Below are positions 16,301 to 22,802 of a stretch of DNA of 25,461 nucleotides, piece by piece. The stretch comes from an uncultured Microbacteriaceae bacterium (GTDB lineage: Bacteria > Actinomycetota > Actinomycetes > Actinomycetales > Microbacteriaceae). The notes below the pieces were generated by a model that did no database searches, was not told the DNA's origin, and saw only the letters and a list, made by a program, of their open reading frames with translations. The stretch lies in the NCBI GenBank assembly GCA_946481135.1, contig CAMLMQ010000020.1, positions 1 to 25,461 on the forward strand, read 5' to 3'. The stretch's first letter is position 1. Every line of letters begins with the position of its first letter. A program made the translations under genes and the position numbers.

Positions 16301-18837
16301 GGCACCTGTCCCGCCTGGTAGCGCACCATCCCGTCGCCGACGAAGGCGAGCCCGTCGCCCGCCTGGTCGGTCTCGACGAGCTCCTCCTGCAGGATGAGCA
16401 GCGCCTGGTCGGGGTGCTCGTCGTTGTCGAGCACATCCTTGCTGACGATGTCGCCGACTCGCACGCGCACGCGGTCGTCCTTCGCGAGCGGCGGCTGACG
16501 CGACACGATCGGCGGAACGGGCACGATCGTCACGCCCGCCGTCGCCGACGAGACGCCGTCGGAGATCGTGTAGCGGAACTGGGTCTGCCCGGTGAGCGCC
16601 GCCGACGAACTGATGCGGATGACGGCATTGCCGAGGGCTTCGACCGTCACCCCGGGCGCGATGCCCTCGGTGTCGATCGCTTGCACGGCGAGCACGCTGC
16701 CGTCGGGCGAGACGTCGTTGGCGAGCACCTCGACGACGCTCGGTTCGCCCGCCCGCAGGAACGCGGTGTCCTTCACGGCGATCGGCGGCAGGATCTGCTC
16801 GGGGTCGGGCAGCACCTCGACGCGCACGATGCCGATGCTCGACGACGGCCCCGCGGCGAGGGAGTAGAGGAAGTAGAAGCTGCCCACCGACGGCGACTGG
16901 AACGTCACGGTGCCGCGGTCGAGGTTCGGGGCGACGATCGCATCCGTCGGCACCTGGTCGACGCCGAGCAGCGTGAGCCCGGCGCCGTTCGGGGCGAGGT
17001 CGTTCGCGAGCGGTTCGAGCGCCACCGCCTCCCCGACGAAGACGGTCGCGAAGTCGGGGGTGCCGATAGGCGCGAGCGAGCCGCGGGGCTCGACGCTCAC
17101 CGTGAGCACGCCCGTCGCGGTGAGGGTGCCGTCGGAGACCGTCACGGCGATGTCCTTCTCGCCGGGCTCCCCCGAGCGATGCTCGAACGTCACGGTGCCG
17201 TCGGGGGTGAACCGCACGAGGTCGCCCGTCGCGGCGCGCGCGTCGACGAGGTAGATGTCGTCGCCGTCGGGGTCGACGAAGTCGGCGAGCACGTTGTAGT
17301 CGATCGCGCCGCCCGCCTCGACGCTGACGAGCGTCTCGCGTCGAGCCTCGGGCGGCGACTGCACGCCGTCGGGCACGACCCGGATGGTGACGCTCGCCTC
17401 CGCGACGCCGCCCGCGCGTCCGTCGTCGACCGTGTAGCGCAGCGACGCCCCAGTCGACCCGAGCGCGGGCGTGAACTGCAGCGCGCGTCCGCCGTCGATG
17501 AGGTCGATCGTGCCCACCGCCTCCGGCACGTCGGTGTAGCGCGGGATCGTGAGCACGTCGCCGTCGGGGTCGGTGTCGTTGTCGAGTACCGGGAGGATCG
17601 TCGTGCGTCCGGCGCGCACCCCGTAGTCGTCGTCGCGCGCGATCGGCGGACGGTTGACGTCGGTGCGCTCGGCGAGCGTGTCCTCGAACGACACGGTGCT
17701 GGCCTTCTCGTCGCCGTCCTCGGTCTCCTCCTCCTCGGGCGGCGTCACCTCGTCCCAGTTGTCGACGAGGCGCATCTCGTCGTCGAGCAGCCAGACGTTG
17801 CCCGTGTCGAGGTCGTTGAGGGCGACGACCGAGCGGTTGACGCGGAACTCGAGCCGCGAGCCCTGCGTGCGCTGCGGGATGTCGTGCTCGACCGGGTCGG
17901 CGCCGTCGCACAGCAGCAGGTAGCGTTGCGCCCCACCCCACGCGCCGTGCACGCAGCCATCGACGACGACGGGTGCGGAGACACCCGCCGCGTTGGGGAC
18001 CGGGGAGGCGAGGCCCGCCGGCACCTCGCGCACGTCGGCACCGATCGCCCCGAGTCCGACGAGGAGCAGCCCGTCCGAGGTCGCCAGGACGGCCTCGTCG
18101 CGCGCCGGCCCGGTCTGCTGCAGTCGGTAGGCGGCATCCGGCAGTTCGACCGTCGAGCCGTCGGCGCGCACGAGTCGGTTCGCCGTCTCGTCGAGCAGCA
18201 CCGCCTCGTCGCCGACCGCCGCGAGCTGGAACTCGCCGGGCACCGCGAGCGGCGAGGTCTCGGGGGCGAGGCCGGGCCCCGGGATCCGCACGAGCTGCTG
18301 GTCGTCGACGCTCGCCGCGAGCACGACGCCGTCGCGGGTCACGGTCGCCCGCGCGCCGCGGCCGAGGTCGGCATCCGGCGGCGATGCCGGGTCGAAGACG
18401 AGGGTGTTCGCGACATCCACCGCCCAGAGCTCCCCCTGCGGGGAGAGGATGGCGAGGGTGCGCCCGCCGAGCGCCACCTGCGAGTCGGGAGGGAGCTCCG
18501 CGGGCTCGACGAGGGTCGTGTACGCGGGGTCGACGCGCGAGAGCTGTCCGAGGTCGGGGTCGACGAGGAACACGTCGGCGCCGTCCTGCACGATGTCGAG
18601 CGACGGCGACTGGGCGCTCACCGAGCCGTTGAGCTCCTCGATCTGCCGGTTCAGCCGCCCGCCGAGCAGCGCGTCGCCGTTCGTCACCCAGACGTCCCGC
18701 GCCTGCAGGTCGACGTCGCTCACCGGGAAGCCGTCGTGCAGCACCGCGAAGGTCACGGGCACGCCGGCGAGCAGAGCGATGCCCAAAGCCGAGGCGATCG
18801 GCTTCCGTCGGCGGGTGATGGACCCGACGATCCCCAT
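13318..18837 (-). CDS. Giant membrane-anchored surface protein with propeller-like, Ig/cadherin-like and FN3 repeats
   Basis: A 1839-residue exported protein. Residues 13-33 form one hydrophobic helix after a basic RRRK stretch, a signal anchor or signal peptide without an obvious cleavage site. Residues about 40-355 look like a beta-propeller (repeated short strands ending in D/G turns), with Cys295 and Cys310. An acidic linker (about 363-380) leads to some 11 Ig/cadherin-like repeats (about 395-1479) recognisable by PP-A-DD near the start and VLDNDTDPDGD-like Asp-rich loops that may bind Ca2+. Three FN3 domains follow (about 1480-1750), then a terminal domain with one Cys near each end. There is no LPXTG motif or C-terminal helix. 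It is first in the operon with MoxR, DUF58 and the transglutaminase-like protein. Start ATG at 18837 has AAGGA at 8 nt. A role in surface structure or adhesion is inferred. Confidence 0.88.
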   Translation of the reverse strand: MGIVGSITRRRKPIASALGIALLAGVPVTFAVLHDGFPVSDVDLQARDVWVTNGDALLGGRLNRQIEELNGSVSAQSPSLDIVQDGADVFLVDPDLGQLSRVDPAYTTLVEPAELPPDSQVALGGRTLAILSPQGELWAVDVANTLVFDPASPPDADLGRGARATVTRDGVVLAASVDDQQLVRIPGPGLAPETSPLAVPGEFQLAAVGDEAVLLDETANRLVRADGSTVELPDAAYRLQQTGPARDEAVLATSDGLLLVGLGAIGADVREVPAGLASPVPNAAGVSAPVVVDGCVHGAWGGAQRYLLLCDGADPVEHDIPQRTQGSRLEFRVNRSVVALNDLDTGNVWLLDDEMRLVDNWDEVTPPEEEETEDGDEKASTVSFEDTLAERTDVNRPPIARDDDYGVRAGRTTILPVLDNDTDPDGDVLTIPRYTDVPEAVGTIDLIDGGRALQFTPALGSTGASLRYTVDDGRAGGVAEASVTIRVVPDGVQSPPEARRETLVSVEAGGAIDYNVLADFVDPDGDDIYLVDARAATGDLVRFTPDGTVTFEHRSGEPGEKDIAVTVSDGTLTATGVLTVSVEPRGSLAPIGTPDFATVFVGEAVALEPLANDLAPNGAGLTLLGVDQVPTDAIVAPNLDRGTVTFQSPSVGSFYFLYSLAAGPSSSIGIVRVEVLPDPEQILPPIAVKDTAFLRAGEPSVVEVLANDVSPDGSVLAVQAIDTEGIAPGVTVEALGNAVIRISSSAALTGQTQFRYTISDGVSSATAGVTIVPVPPIVSRQPPLAKDDRVRVRVGDIVSKDVLDNDEHPDQALLILQEELVETDQAGDGLAFVGDGMVRYQAGQVPGEYSVVYRVADQYGESATARVTFVVVPEDDATNQAPVPVPQTARVFAGASIPIELPLQEIDPDGDSVVIVGVERTPALGVIESTSPTTIVYTADRASGGTDTIGYVVEDPFGAQAVGTITIGVIPRPGEVPPPNAVDDRIEVAPGRTASVAVVLNDSDPSGFELELVEELLEVDPGLVATVEGSVIVVEAPETEGTFSVRYAVTNNRGGQDDAFLVVAVTSDARPVFPVASDYFVPIDDVAGEDAVTISLDGLIASPGGRVEELEVTLEGANAARADVVEGEQSVTVRPGDRRIAIAYRVTNPDDGLSATAFLVVPPAVAGDYAPPPRLRDDLGPQVVDMNGAREWALEDILVVPSGRPATLVDPASVTMTHGDGTPGGVDADTIRFTAAPDFRGIAAITFRVTDGDGPDDPDGRQATLTMPVIVGDPEFTDVPPEFTTQNVTIEAGEAARVVDLRAATAHPNPAVAGEFRYEALRGGTAQIAGQLGGGQLSVSAPRGVQPGATATLEFTVRYRDYAVPGTVRVTVVASTRPLAQAVEDAAKGRRGVTDTVNVLANDFNPFAAQGEPLQLVDAVIENAAESQASIDFGPDGAVTVRPGPSFIGVVSVVYTVQDATLDPSRRVQGRLLYTVRDVPSKPAPPTFVEGDRQVTVQWSAPATNGEPITQYTIAWSGGSPVTVAGDAASHTFTGLANGTDYTFQVRATNVVGQGELSDPSAAARPFGAPTAPTSATAAGSSDGSGNVVLTWGGAAGNGRAIDGYRITVSPGGAVYDVGAVTQTTVPGQVGTAYSYTIVTRGAGGESAPFSSTNSGTPRPGVPGSANASWPGPQGDRTVNFSWSAAPSTQPITRYEVLVTNHHSSWQNVGTATTYSIEGDFGTSYSIQVRAVSAGQTGDPRTSNAVTPQNIQPPSYSLCYHSTYGDSYNIGIRYANQTADRTVSTNIGGSSGTATGASGTVRLQSWHARNTTTDLDRQITITVNGSAHSTTRWGDAPAC

Positions 18838-18876
18838 GCGTCGTTCCTTCGTTCCCCCAGCGAATTCGGGAGACTC

Positions 18877-18882
18877 AACCTA
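18877..18882 (-). promoter_or_regulatory. Putative -10 box for the surface-protein/MoxR operon
   Basis: TAGGTT on the minus strand fits TANNNT and would start a transcript with a leader of about 35 nt before the giant gene. No good -35 lies 17 nt upstream. It is the only clear -10 candidate between the inverted repeat and the gene. Confidence 0.4.
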
Positions 18883-18967
18883 ACATGACGGATCTTCGCG
18901 GCCCGAATCAGTCGTCACAGGTCGACATCCGCCGGACGACCCGAGCGCGGGCCGCTTCCGCCGGTTT

Positions 18968-19013
18968 GCCCGACTTCGTCGCCGTGATCCCCGGACAGGC
19001 GACGAAGTCGGGC
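18968..19013. terminator. Long perfect inverted repeat, probable terminator of the kinase gene
   Basis: Arms of 16 nt (gcccgacttcgtcgcc and its exact complement) at 18968-18983 and 18998-19013 enclose a 14-nt loop. It lies 24 nt after the kinase stop and before the giant-gene promoter. There is no U-tract on either side, as is common for actinobacterial hairpin terminators. It could instead be a copy of a dispersed palindromic repeat, which one window cannot show. Confidence 0.65.
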
Positions 19014-19037
19014 GACAGGGAAGGTCCCGCTGGGACG

Positions 19038-20489
19038 TCAGGGGGTGCAGATCGTAAGGGGCGGCGACGTGCGCCCGTCGCGCCCGGTCTCGACCACGAT
19101 GCACACGCGGCTGCCCGGCACGACGCCGTCGACGACCGCGGCCGGTTCGCGCACGACCTCGCGCTGGGCGGGCGATTCGGCGCGGGCCCAGTAGTACACG
19201 TCGCCGTCGCGGGGGTCGGGATGCGACCACGCGAACTCGACGGAGGTGCCGTCGGCGCTCGGCACGGCCGTGCCGTCCTCGGGGGCGGGCACCGCGGCGC
19301 CGACCGCCGACCCGCCGGTCGCGGTCGGTGAGGGTCGGGCGTCGGGCCGCTCCAGGCCGCCGCCGGTGATCACGACGACGAGTGCGAGGGTCGCGACGAC
19401 GAGCACCGAGAGGATGCCGACGAGCACCCCGACGAGGCGCCCGCGCCGCCGGGCCGGATCCGTGACGGGAATCTCCGGGGAGGCGGGCGGCGTCGCCGGC
19501 ACGGCGGGCTGAGGCGGCACCGACGGGATCGCCCGCACGCGCGTCTCGGGCGCATCCTCCGCCGCCGCGACCTCGGCGACGAGCTCCTCGGGCACCTCGA
19601 GCGCCGTCGGCGCGAGTCCGAGCTCGAGCTCGACCCGCTGCAGGGCCCGGCCGAGTTCCTGCGCGGTCGGATAGCGGTCCTCGCGGCGGGTCGCCATGCC
19701 GCGGCGCAGCACCTCGCGCAGCGAGGCGGGAACGTCGGGCCGGTCGAGCGTGCCGGCTTCGCCGCGGTCGATGCGCGCCATGAGATCGACCGCGGTGTTC
19801 GGGCCGCCCGGCACCTCGAACGGCGTACGACCGGCGAGCACCGTGAAGAGGGTCGCGGCGAGCGAGAACACGTCGGATCGGGCGTCGTGCTCGGGGTCGT
19901 CGAGGAACATCTCGGGCGGCGACCACGGCACCGAGAGGCCCACCGAGCCGGTCGTCCCGTCGGCGTCAGCGTCGCCGCCCGCACGGCCGCCGGGCCCGGC
20001 ATCCATCGCGGCCGCGATGCCGAAGTCGGTGAGCGCGGGCCAGCCGTAGTCGTTCGTGAGCACATTGCCGGGCTTGATGTCGCGATGCAGGATGCCGGCG
20101 CGGTGCGCGGTCTCGACCGCGGAGGCGAGCCGCACCCCCGTACGCAGGGCATCGTCGACGGGGAGCGGCCGCGCCTTGTACCGCGCGGCGAGCGTCGGCC
20201 GCGCGCAGTACTCCATCACGAGGTAGGGCCGGCCGTCGTCGGAGACGCCCGCGGCATGGATCGTGACGATGTACGGGTGCGTCGAGAGTCGCGCCATGAG
20301 GTTCGCCTCGCCCGTGAACGCCGCCATCCCCGTCGGGGTGAGGTCGGTCAGCAGCACCTTGACGGCGACCTGCCGGTGCGGCAGCAGCTGCTCGTAGAGG
20401 TGCACGTCGGAGAAGCCGCCCCGCCCGAGCGCGCGCACGAAGCGATAGCCCGGGAGTTCCGGAGGCTCGGCGGAGGGGCGGTCGACCAC
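19038..20489 (-). CDS. PknB-like membrane Ser/Thr protein kinase with small extracellular domain
   Basis: A 483-residue kinase. The catalytic domain (about 15-290) has the glycine loop GRGGFSDV (22-29), the ATP Lys44 in VAVKVL, Glu61, HRDIKPGN (135-142, catalytic Asp137), DFG at 155-157 and PWSPPEM as the APE region. A Pro-rich linker leads to one transmembrane helix (about 351-375). The external 105 residues end in a beta-rich FN3-like module (FAWSHPDPRDGDVYYWARAE, then GRDGRTSPPLTICTP). There are no PASTA repeats, so this is not a classical PknB. Start GTG at 20489 lies 6 nt after a TAGAGT -10-like box and has no good ribosome site, suggesting a leaderless mRNA. It is upstream of the FHA-containing operon, whose FHA proteins are candidate readers of its phosphothreonine marks (inference). 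Confidence 0.94.
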   Translation of the reverse strand: MVDRPSAEPPELPGYRFVRALGRGGFSDVHLYEQLLPHRQVAVKVLLTDLTPTGMAAFTGEANLMARLSTHPYIVTIHAAGVSDDGRPYLVMEYCARPTLAARYKARPLPVDDALRTGVRLASAVETAHRAGILHRDIKPGNVLTNDYGWPALTDFGIAAAMDAGPGGRAGGDADADGTTGSVGLSVPWSPPEMFLDDPEHDARSDVFSLAATLFTVLAGRTPFEVPGGPNTAVDLMARIDRGEAGTLDRPDVPASLREVLRRGMATRREDRYPTAQELGRALQRVELELGLAPTALEVPEELVAEVAAAEDAPETRVRAIPSVPPQPAVPATPPASPEIPVTDPARRRGRLVGVLVGILSVLVVATLALVVVITGGGLERPDARPSPTATGGSAVGAAVPAPEDGTAVPSADGTSVEFAWSHPDPRDGDVYYWARAESPAQREVVREPAAVVDGVVPGSRVCIVVETGRDGRTSPPLTICTP

Positions 20490-20495
20490 CCTGGG

Positions 20496-20501
20496 ACTCT
20501 A
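20496..20501 (-). promoter_or_regulatory. Putative -10 box for leaderless kinase transcript
   Basis: TAGAGT (minus strand) fits TANNNT, and 6 nt separate it from the GTG start of the kinase, so transcription could begin on the start codon. It lies just after the terC stop codon. Confidence 0.45.
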
Positions 20502-20517
20502 ACCAGTCGGGCCCCGT

Positions 20518-21573
20518 TCAGTGCCCGCCGCGGCGCTCCTCGCGCTCGATCGTCGGCGCGTCGGCCTCGTCGATCGCCTCGCCGAGGGTCTCGGCGTGGC
20601 GGGCGTCGAGGCGCAGCTTGATGAGGCTCGCGATCACCGCGACCGCCATCGCGCCGACGATGACGCCGAGCGACGTGAAGGTGTCGATCTCGGGCGCCCA
20701 CTCGACGTGCTCGCCGCCGTTGATGAAGAACACCTCGTTCTCGTGCAGGGCGTGGAAGAAGAGCTTCACGCCGATGAAGGCGAGGATGAACGCGATGCCG
20801 TACTTGAGGTAGACGAGCTTGTCGACGAGGTCGCCGAGCAGGAAGTAGAGCTGCCGCAGCCCCATGAGGGCGAACACGTTGGCGGTGAAGACGAGGAACG
20901 GCTCCTGGGTGATGCCGAAGATCGCCGGGATCGAGTCGAGCGCGAACACGAGGTCGGTCGTGCCGAGGGCGATGAGCACGACGATGACGGGCGTGAACAC
21001 GCGGCGGCCGTCGATGTGGGTGCGCAGCTTCGCCCCGTCGAACTGCTCCGTGATCGGGATGCGCCGGCGCAGGAAACCGATGAGCCGATTCTCGGTCTCG
21101 GCCTCGTCGTCGTGGTTCGTGAACGCCTGATTCGCCGCCGTGTAGAGCAGGAAGAGCCCGAAGATGTAGAACACCCAGCTCCACTGCTCGATGATGACCG
21201 CGCCGATGACGATGAAGATGCCGCGGAACACGAGCGCGAGGATGATGCCCACCATGAGCAGCTCCTGCTGATACTTCCTCGGCACCGAGAAGCGGGCCAT
21301 GATGATGAGGAAGACGAACAGGTTGTCGATCGACAGGCTGTACTCCGTCAGCCAGCCCGCGACGAACTGGCCGGCGTGCTCCGCGTCGCCGAGGGCGAGC
21401 AGCGCGCCCGCGAAGACGAGGGCGAGCAGCACGTAGAACGAGATCCACAGCGCCGACTCGCGCGTTGACGGGATGTGCGGGCGTCGGAACGCCCAGAAGA
21501 TGTCGAACGAGAGGATGAGGCCGAGCACGACGTAGGTGCCGATCTCGAACCAGAGCGGGATCGTGAGTTCCAC
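20518..21573 (-). CDS. TerC-family integral membrane protein (probable metal exporter)
   Basis: A 351-residue membrane protein of the TerC/Alx family, members of which export Mn2+ or help metallate secreted proteins. About nine hydrophobic segments span most of the chain. Conserved acidic residues in membrane segments are visible: Asp24 (LSFDIFWAF), Asp83 (YSLSIDNLFVFLI), and Asp207 and Asp213 (GTTDLVFALDSIPAIF). The hydrophilic middle loop (about 152-192) and the acidic/basic C-terminal tail are typical. Start GTG at 21573 has GAAAGG 5 nt upstream. The preceding leader carries a yybP-ykoY-type manganese riboswitch, which supports a manganese-related role. tellurite resistance is only the historical family name and is not supported by neighbours here. 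Confidence 0.94.
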   Translation of the reverse strand: MELTIPLWFEIGTYVVLGLILSFDIFWAFRRPHIPSTRESALWISFYVLLALVFAGALLALGDAEHAGQFVAGWLTEYSLSIDNLFVFLIIMARFSVPRKYQQELLMVGIILALVFRGIFIVIGAVIIEQWSWVFYIFGLFLLYTAANQAFTNHDDEAETENRLIGFLRRRIPITEQFDGAKLRTHIDGRRVFTPVIVVLIALGTTDLVFALDSIPAIFGITQEPFLVFTANVFALMGLRQLYFLLGDLVDKLVYLKYGIAFILAFIGVKLFFHALHENEVFFINGGEHVEWAPEIDTFTSLGVIVGAMAVAVIASLIKLRLDARHAETLGEAIDEADAPTIEREERRGGH

Positions 21574-21604
21574 GGGAACCTTTCAGACTGCAGACAGGGC
21601 GTCG

Positions 21605-21735
21605 AGCCGAACGTCTCTCCCGCGCCGCGTCCCGCCGGACCGTGGACCGGCGGTGCGCTGCGATCGCGGCCGGGGCTGCAGCGCTGGAGCCCGTGATGAC
21701 GACCGCGACGAGGTGGGATACTCCCCTTCGCTGGG
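21605..21735 (-). promoter_or_regulatory. yybP-ykoY (Mn2+) riboswitch upstream of terC
   Basis: The leader between 21735 and terC shows the conserved blocks of this class in order: CGAAGGGGAGTA near the 5' end, GGTCGTCATCACGG in the middle, and GAGAGACGTTCG at the 3' end. CGAA and TTCG at the two ends can close the P1 stem. A variable arm contains the perfect hairpin CCGCCGG/CCGGCGG at 21632-21653. The class senses Mn2+ and often controls TerC/Alx-type genes, as here. The expression platform is not clear; the ribosome site about 30 nt beyond the aptamer is a possible target. Confidence 0.85.
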
Positions 21736-21739
21736 GTCG

Positions 21740-21745
21740 AGTCTA
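21740..21745 (-). promoter_or_regulatory. Putative -10 box of the riboswitch/terC transcript
   Basis: TAGACT on the minus strand fits TANNNT and ends 6-7 nt before the first aptamer nucleotides. Its first three bases are the TAG stop codon of the upstream LOG-family gene. No clear -35 is seen. Confidence 0.4.
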
Positions 21746-22423
21746 GAGGTAGTGCGGCACTCCGCTGCACGCGTCCACGAGCCGCAGCACGAGATCGAGG
21801 TCGTCGGTCACGGTGAGCAGGTCGAGGTCGCCCGGCGAGATGCGGCCGTCGGCGAGGAGCCGGTCGCGGATCCAGTCGACCAGTCCGCCCCAGTGGTCGG
21901 TGCCGAACAGGATCACCGGGAAGTCGTGCAGCTTGCGGGTCTGGATGAGGGTGAGCGCCTCGAACAGCTCGTCGAGGGTGCCGAACCCGCCCGGGAGGGT
22001 CACGAAGGCGCGCGAGTGCCGCACGAACACCGTCTTGCGCACGAAGAAGTGCTCGAAGTCGATCACCGTCGTCGCGTAGGGGTTCGGCTCCTCCTCGAAC
22101 GGCAGCCGGATGGTGAGGCCGACCGACCCGGCACCCGCCTCCGCCGCCCCGCGGTTGGCCGCCTCCATGAGCCCGGGGCCGCCGCCCGTGATCACGGGGT
22201 AGCCCGCGAGGGCGAGCCGACGCCCGACCTCGACGCCGAGCGCGTACTCGGGGGCGTCACGCGGCGTGCGCGCCGACCCGAATACCGAGACGCCGAGCGG
22301 CATGCGGTCGAGCACGTCGAACGCGTGGCGCAGCTCGGTGTCGGCGCTCGCGATCCACGCCTCGTCGTCGCGCACGCCGGTCGTTCCGGCCAGGACCTCG
22401 CGTTCGAGCTGCTCACCGGTCAT
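21743..22423 (-). CDS. LOG-family (TIGR00730) nucleotide phosphoribohydrolase-like protein
   Basis: A 226-residue Rossmann-like protein of the LOG/YgdH-type family, which hydrolyses nucleoside 5'-monophosphates to base and ribose 5-phosphate (cytokinin-activating in plants and some bacteria). Hallmarks are the nucleotide-binding GGGPGLMEAANRGA (80-93), the catalytic Arg-Lys in FFVRKTVFVRHSRAFV (about 129-130) and PGGFGTLDELFE (144-155). Start ATG at 22423 has GGAGG directly against it, too close for a normal ribosome site, but TAGCGT lies 6 nt upstream, which fits a leaderless transcript. A GTG at codon 17 is an alternative start. It is divergent from the small 2TM gene. The physiological substrate cannot be told from sequence. 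Confidence 0.92.
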   Translation of the reverse strand: MTGEQLEREVLAGTTGVRDDEAWIASADTELRHAFDVLDRMPLGVSVFGSARTPRDAPEYALGVEVGRRLALAGYPVITGGGPGLMEAANRGAAEAGAGSVGLTIRLPFEEEPNPYATTVIDFEHFFVRKTVFVRHSRAFVTLPGGFGTLDELFEALTLIQTRKLHDFPVILFGTDHWGGLVDWIRDRLLADGRISPGDLDLLTVTDDLDLVLRLVDACSGVPHYL

Positions 22424-22429
22424 CCTCCG

Positions 22430-22498
22430 ACGCTACCCGGCCCCGTCGCGCCGACGGGACCTTCGACCCCGTGCCCGTGCCGTCGACGTGGCTACGGT
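22430..22498. promoter_or_regulatory. Divergent leaderless promoter pair
   Basis: Within the 82-nt gap between two divergent genes, TAGCGT (minus strand, 22435-22430) lies 6 nt before the LOG-family ATG, and TACGGT (plus strand, 22493-22498) lies 7 nt before the 2TM-gene ATG. Both fit TANNNT at leaderless distance. Neither has a recognisable -35. Confidence 0.45.
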
Positions 22499-22505
22499 GA
22501 CGCAC

Positions 22506-22790
22506 ATGGACGACCGGGAACTGCGCGAGGCCGCGCGGCGACGCCTGAAAGCCCGCAACAGCTTCGTCGTGCTCGCGGCGGTGTTCGGGATCGTCGCGGC
22601 GATCCTCGCCGTCATCTGGGCCGCGTCGAGCGGACCGGGCAGCTACTTCTGGCCCATCTGGCCGTATCTCGGGATGGGGATCGCGCTCCTGTTCGCGGGC
22701 CTCGACGCGGCCGGCATCACGAGCCGCGTCATCACCGAGTCGGACGTCGACCGCGAGCTCGAGCGGATGCGTCGCAACGAGGTGCCCTGA
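22506..22790 (+). CDS. Small 2TM domain-containing membrane protein
   Basis: A 94-residue protein with a charged N-terminal helix (DDRELREAARRRLKARN), a first transmembrane helix (about 20-41), a short GPGSYFWPIWPYLGMG turn, a second helix (about 50-70) and an acidic C-terminal helix. The FWPIWP motif between two helices is typical of the 2TM domain family found in bacterial small proteins and some sensor kinases. Start ATG at 22506 is chosen because it gives the complete domain and lies 7 nt after a TACGGT -10-like box. No ribosome site is seen. The function is unknown. It ends 9 nt from the convergent tadC. Confidence 0.8.
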   Translation: MDDRELREAARRRLKARNSFVVLAAVFGIVAAILAVIWAASSGPGSYFWPIWPYLGMGIALLFAGLDAAGITSRVITESDVDRELERMRRNEVP

Positions 22791-22802
22791 CGGGAGGCGT
22801 CA
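22788..22802. terminator. Short hairpin spanning two convergent stop codons
   Basis: TGACG-GGAGG-CGTCA forms a 5-bp stem with a 5-nt loop. The TGA stop of the 2TM gene and the TGA stop of tadC each begin one arm. It is weak, with no T-tract, so a bidirectional terminator role is only possible. Confidence 0.25.

Noticed and set aside
14400..17700. Possible CRISPR or DNA-level repeat array in the giant gene
   Set aside because: The periodicity is at protein level (Ig-like repeats of about 90-100 residues) and the DNA copies are strongly diverged; there are no identical repeats with spacers.
13354..18888. 1844-codon open frame on the plus strand, antisense to the giant surface-protein gene
   Set aside because: Its product is almost only R, V, G, D, H and A, as expected from the complement of GC-rich codons, and has no domain-like pattern. 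The minus-strand frame has clear Ig and FN3 repeats.
20518..21573. Tellurite-resistance operon reading for terC
   Set aside because: No other ter genes are nearby, and the Mn2+ riboswitch points to metal homeostasis instead.
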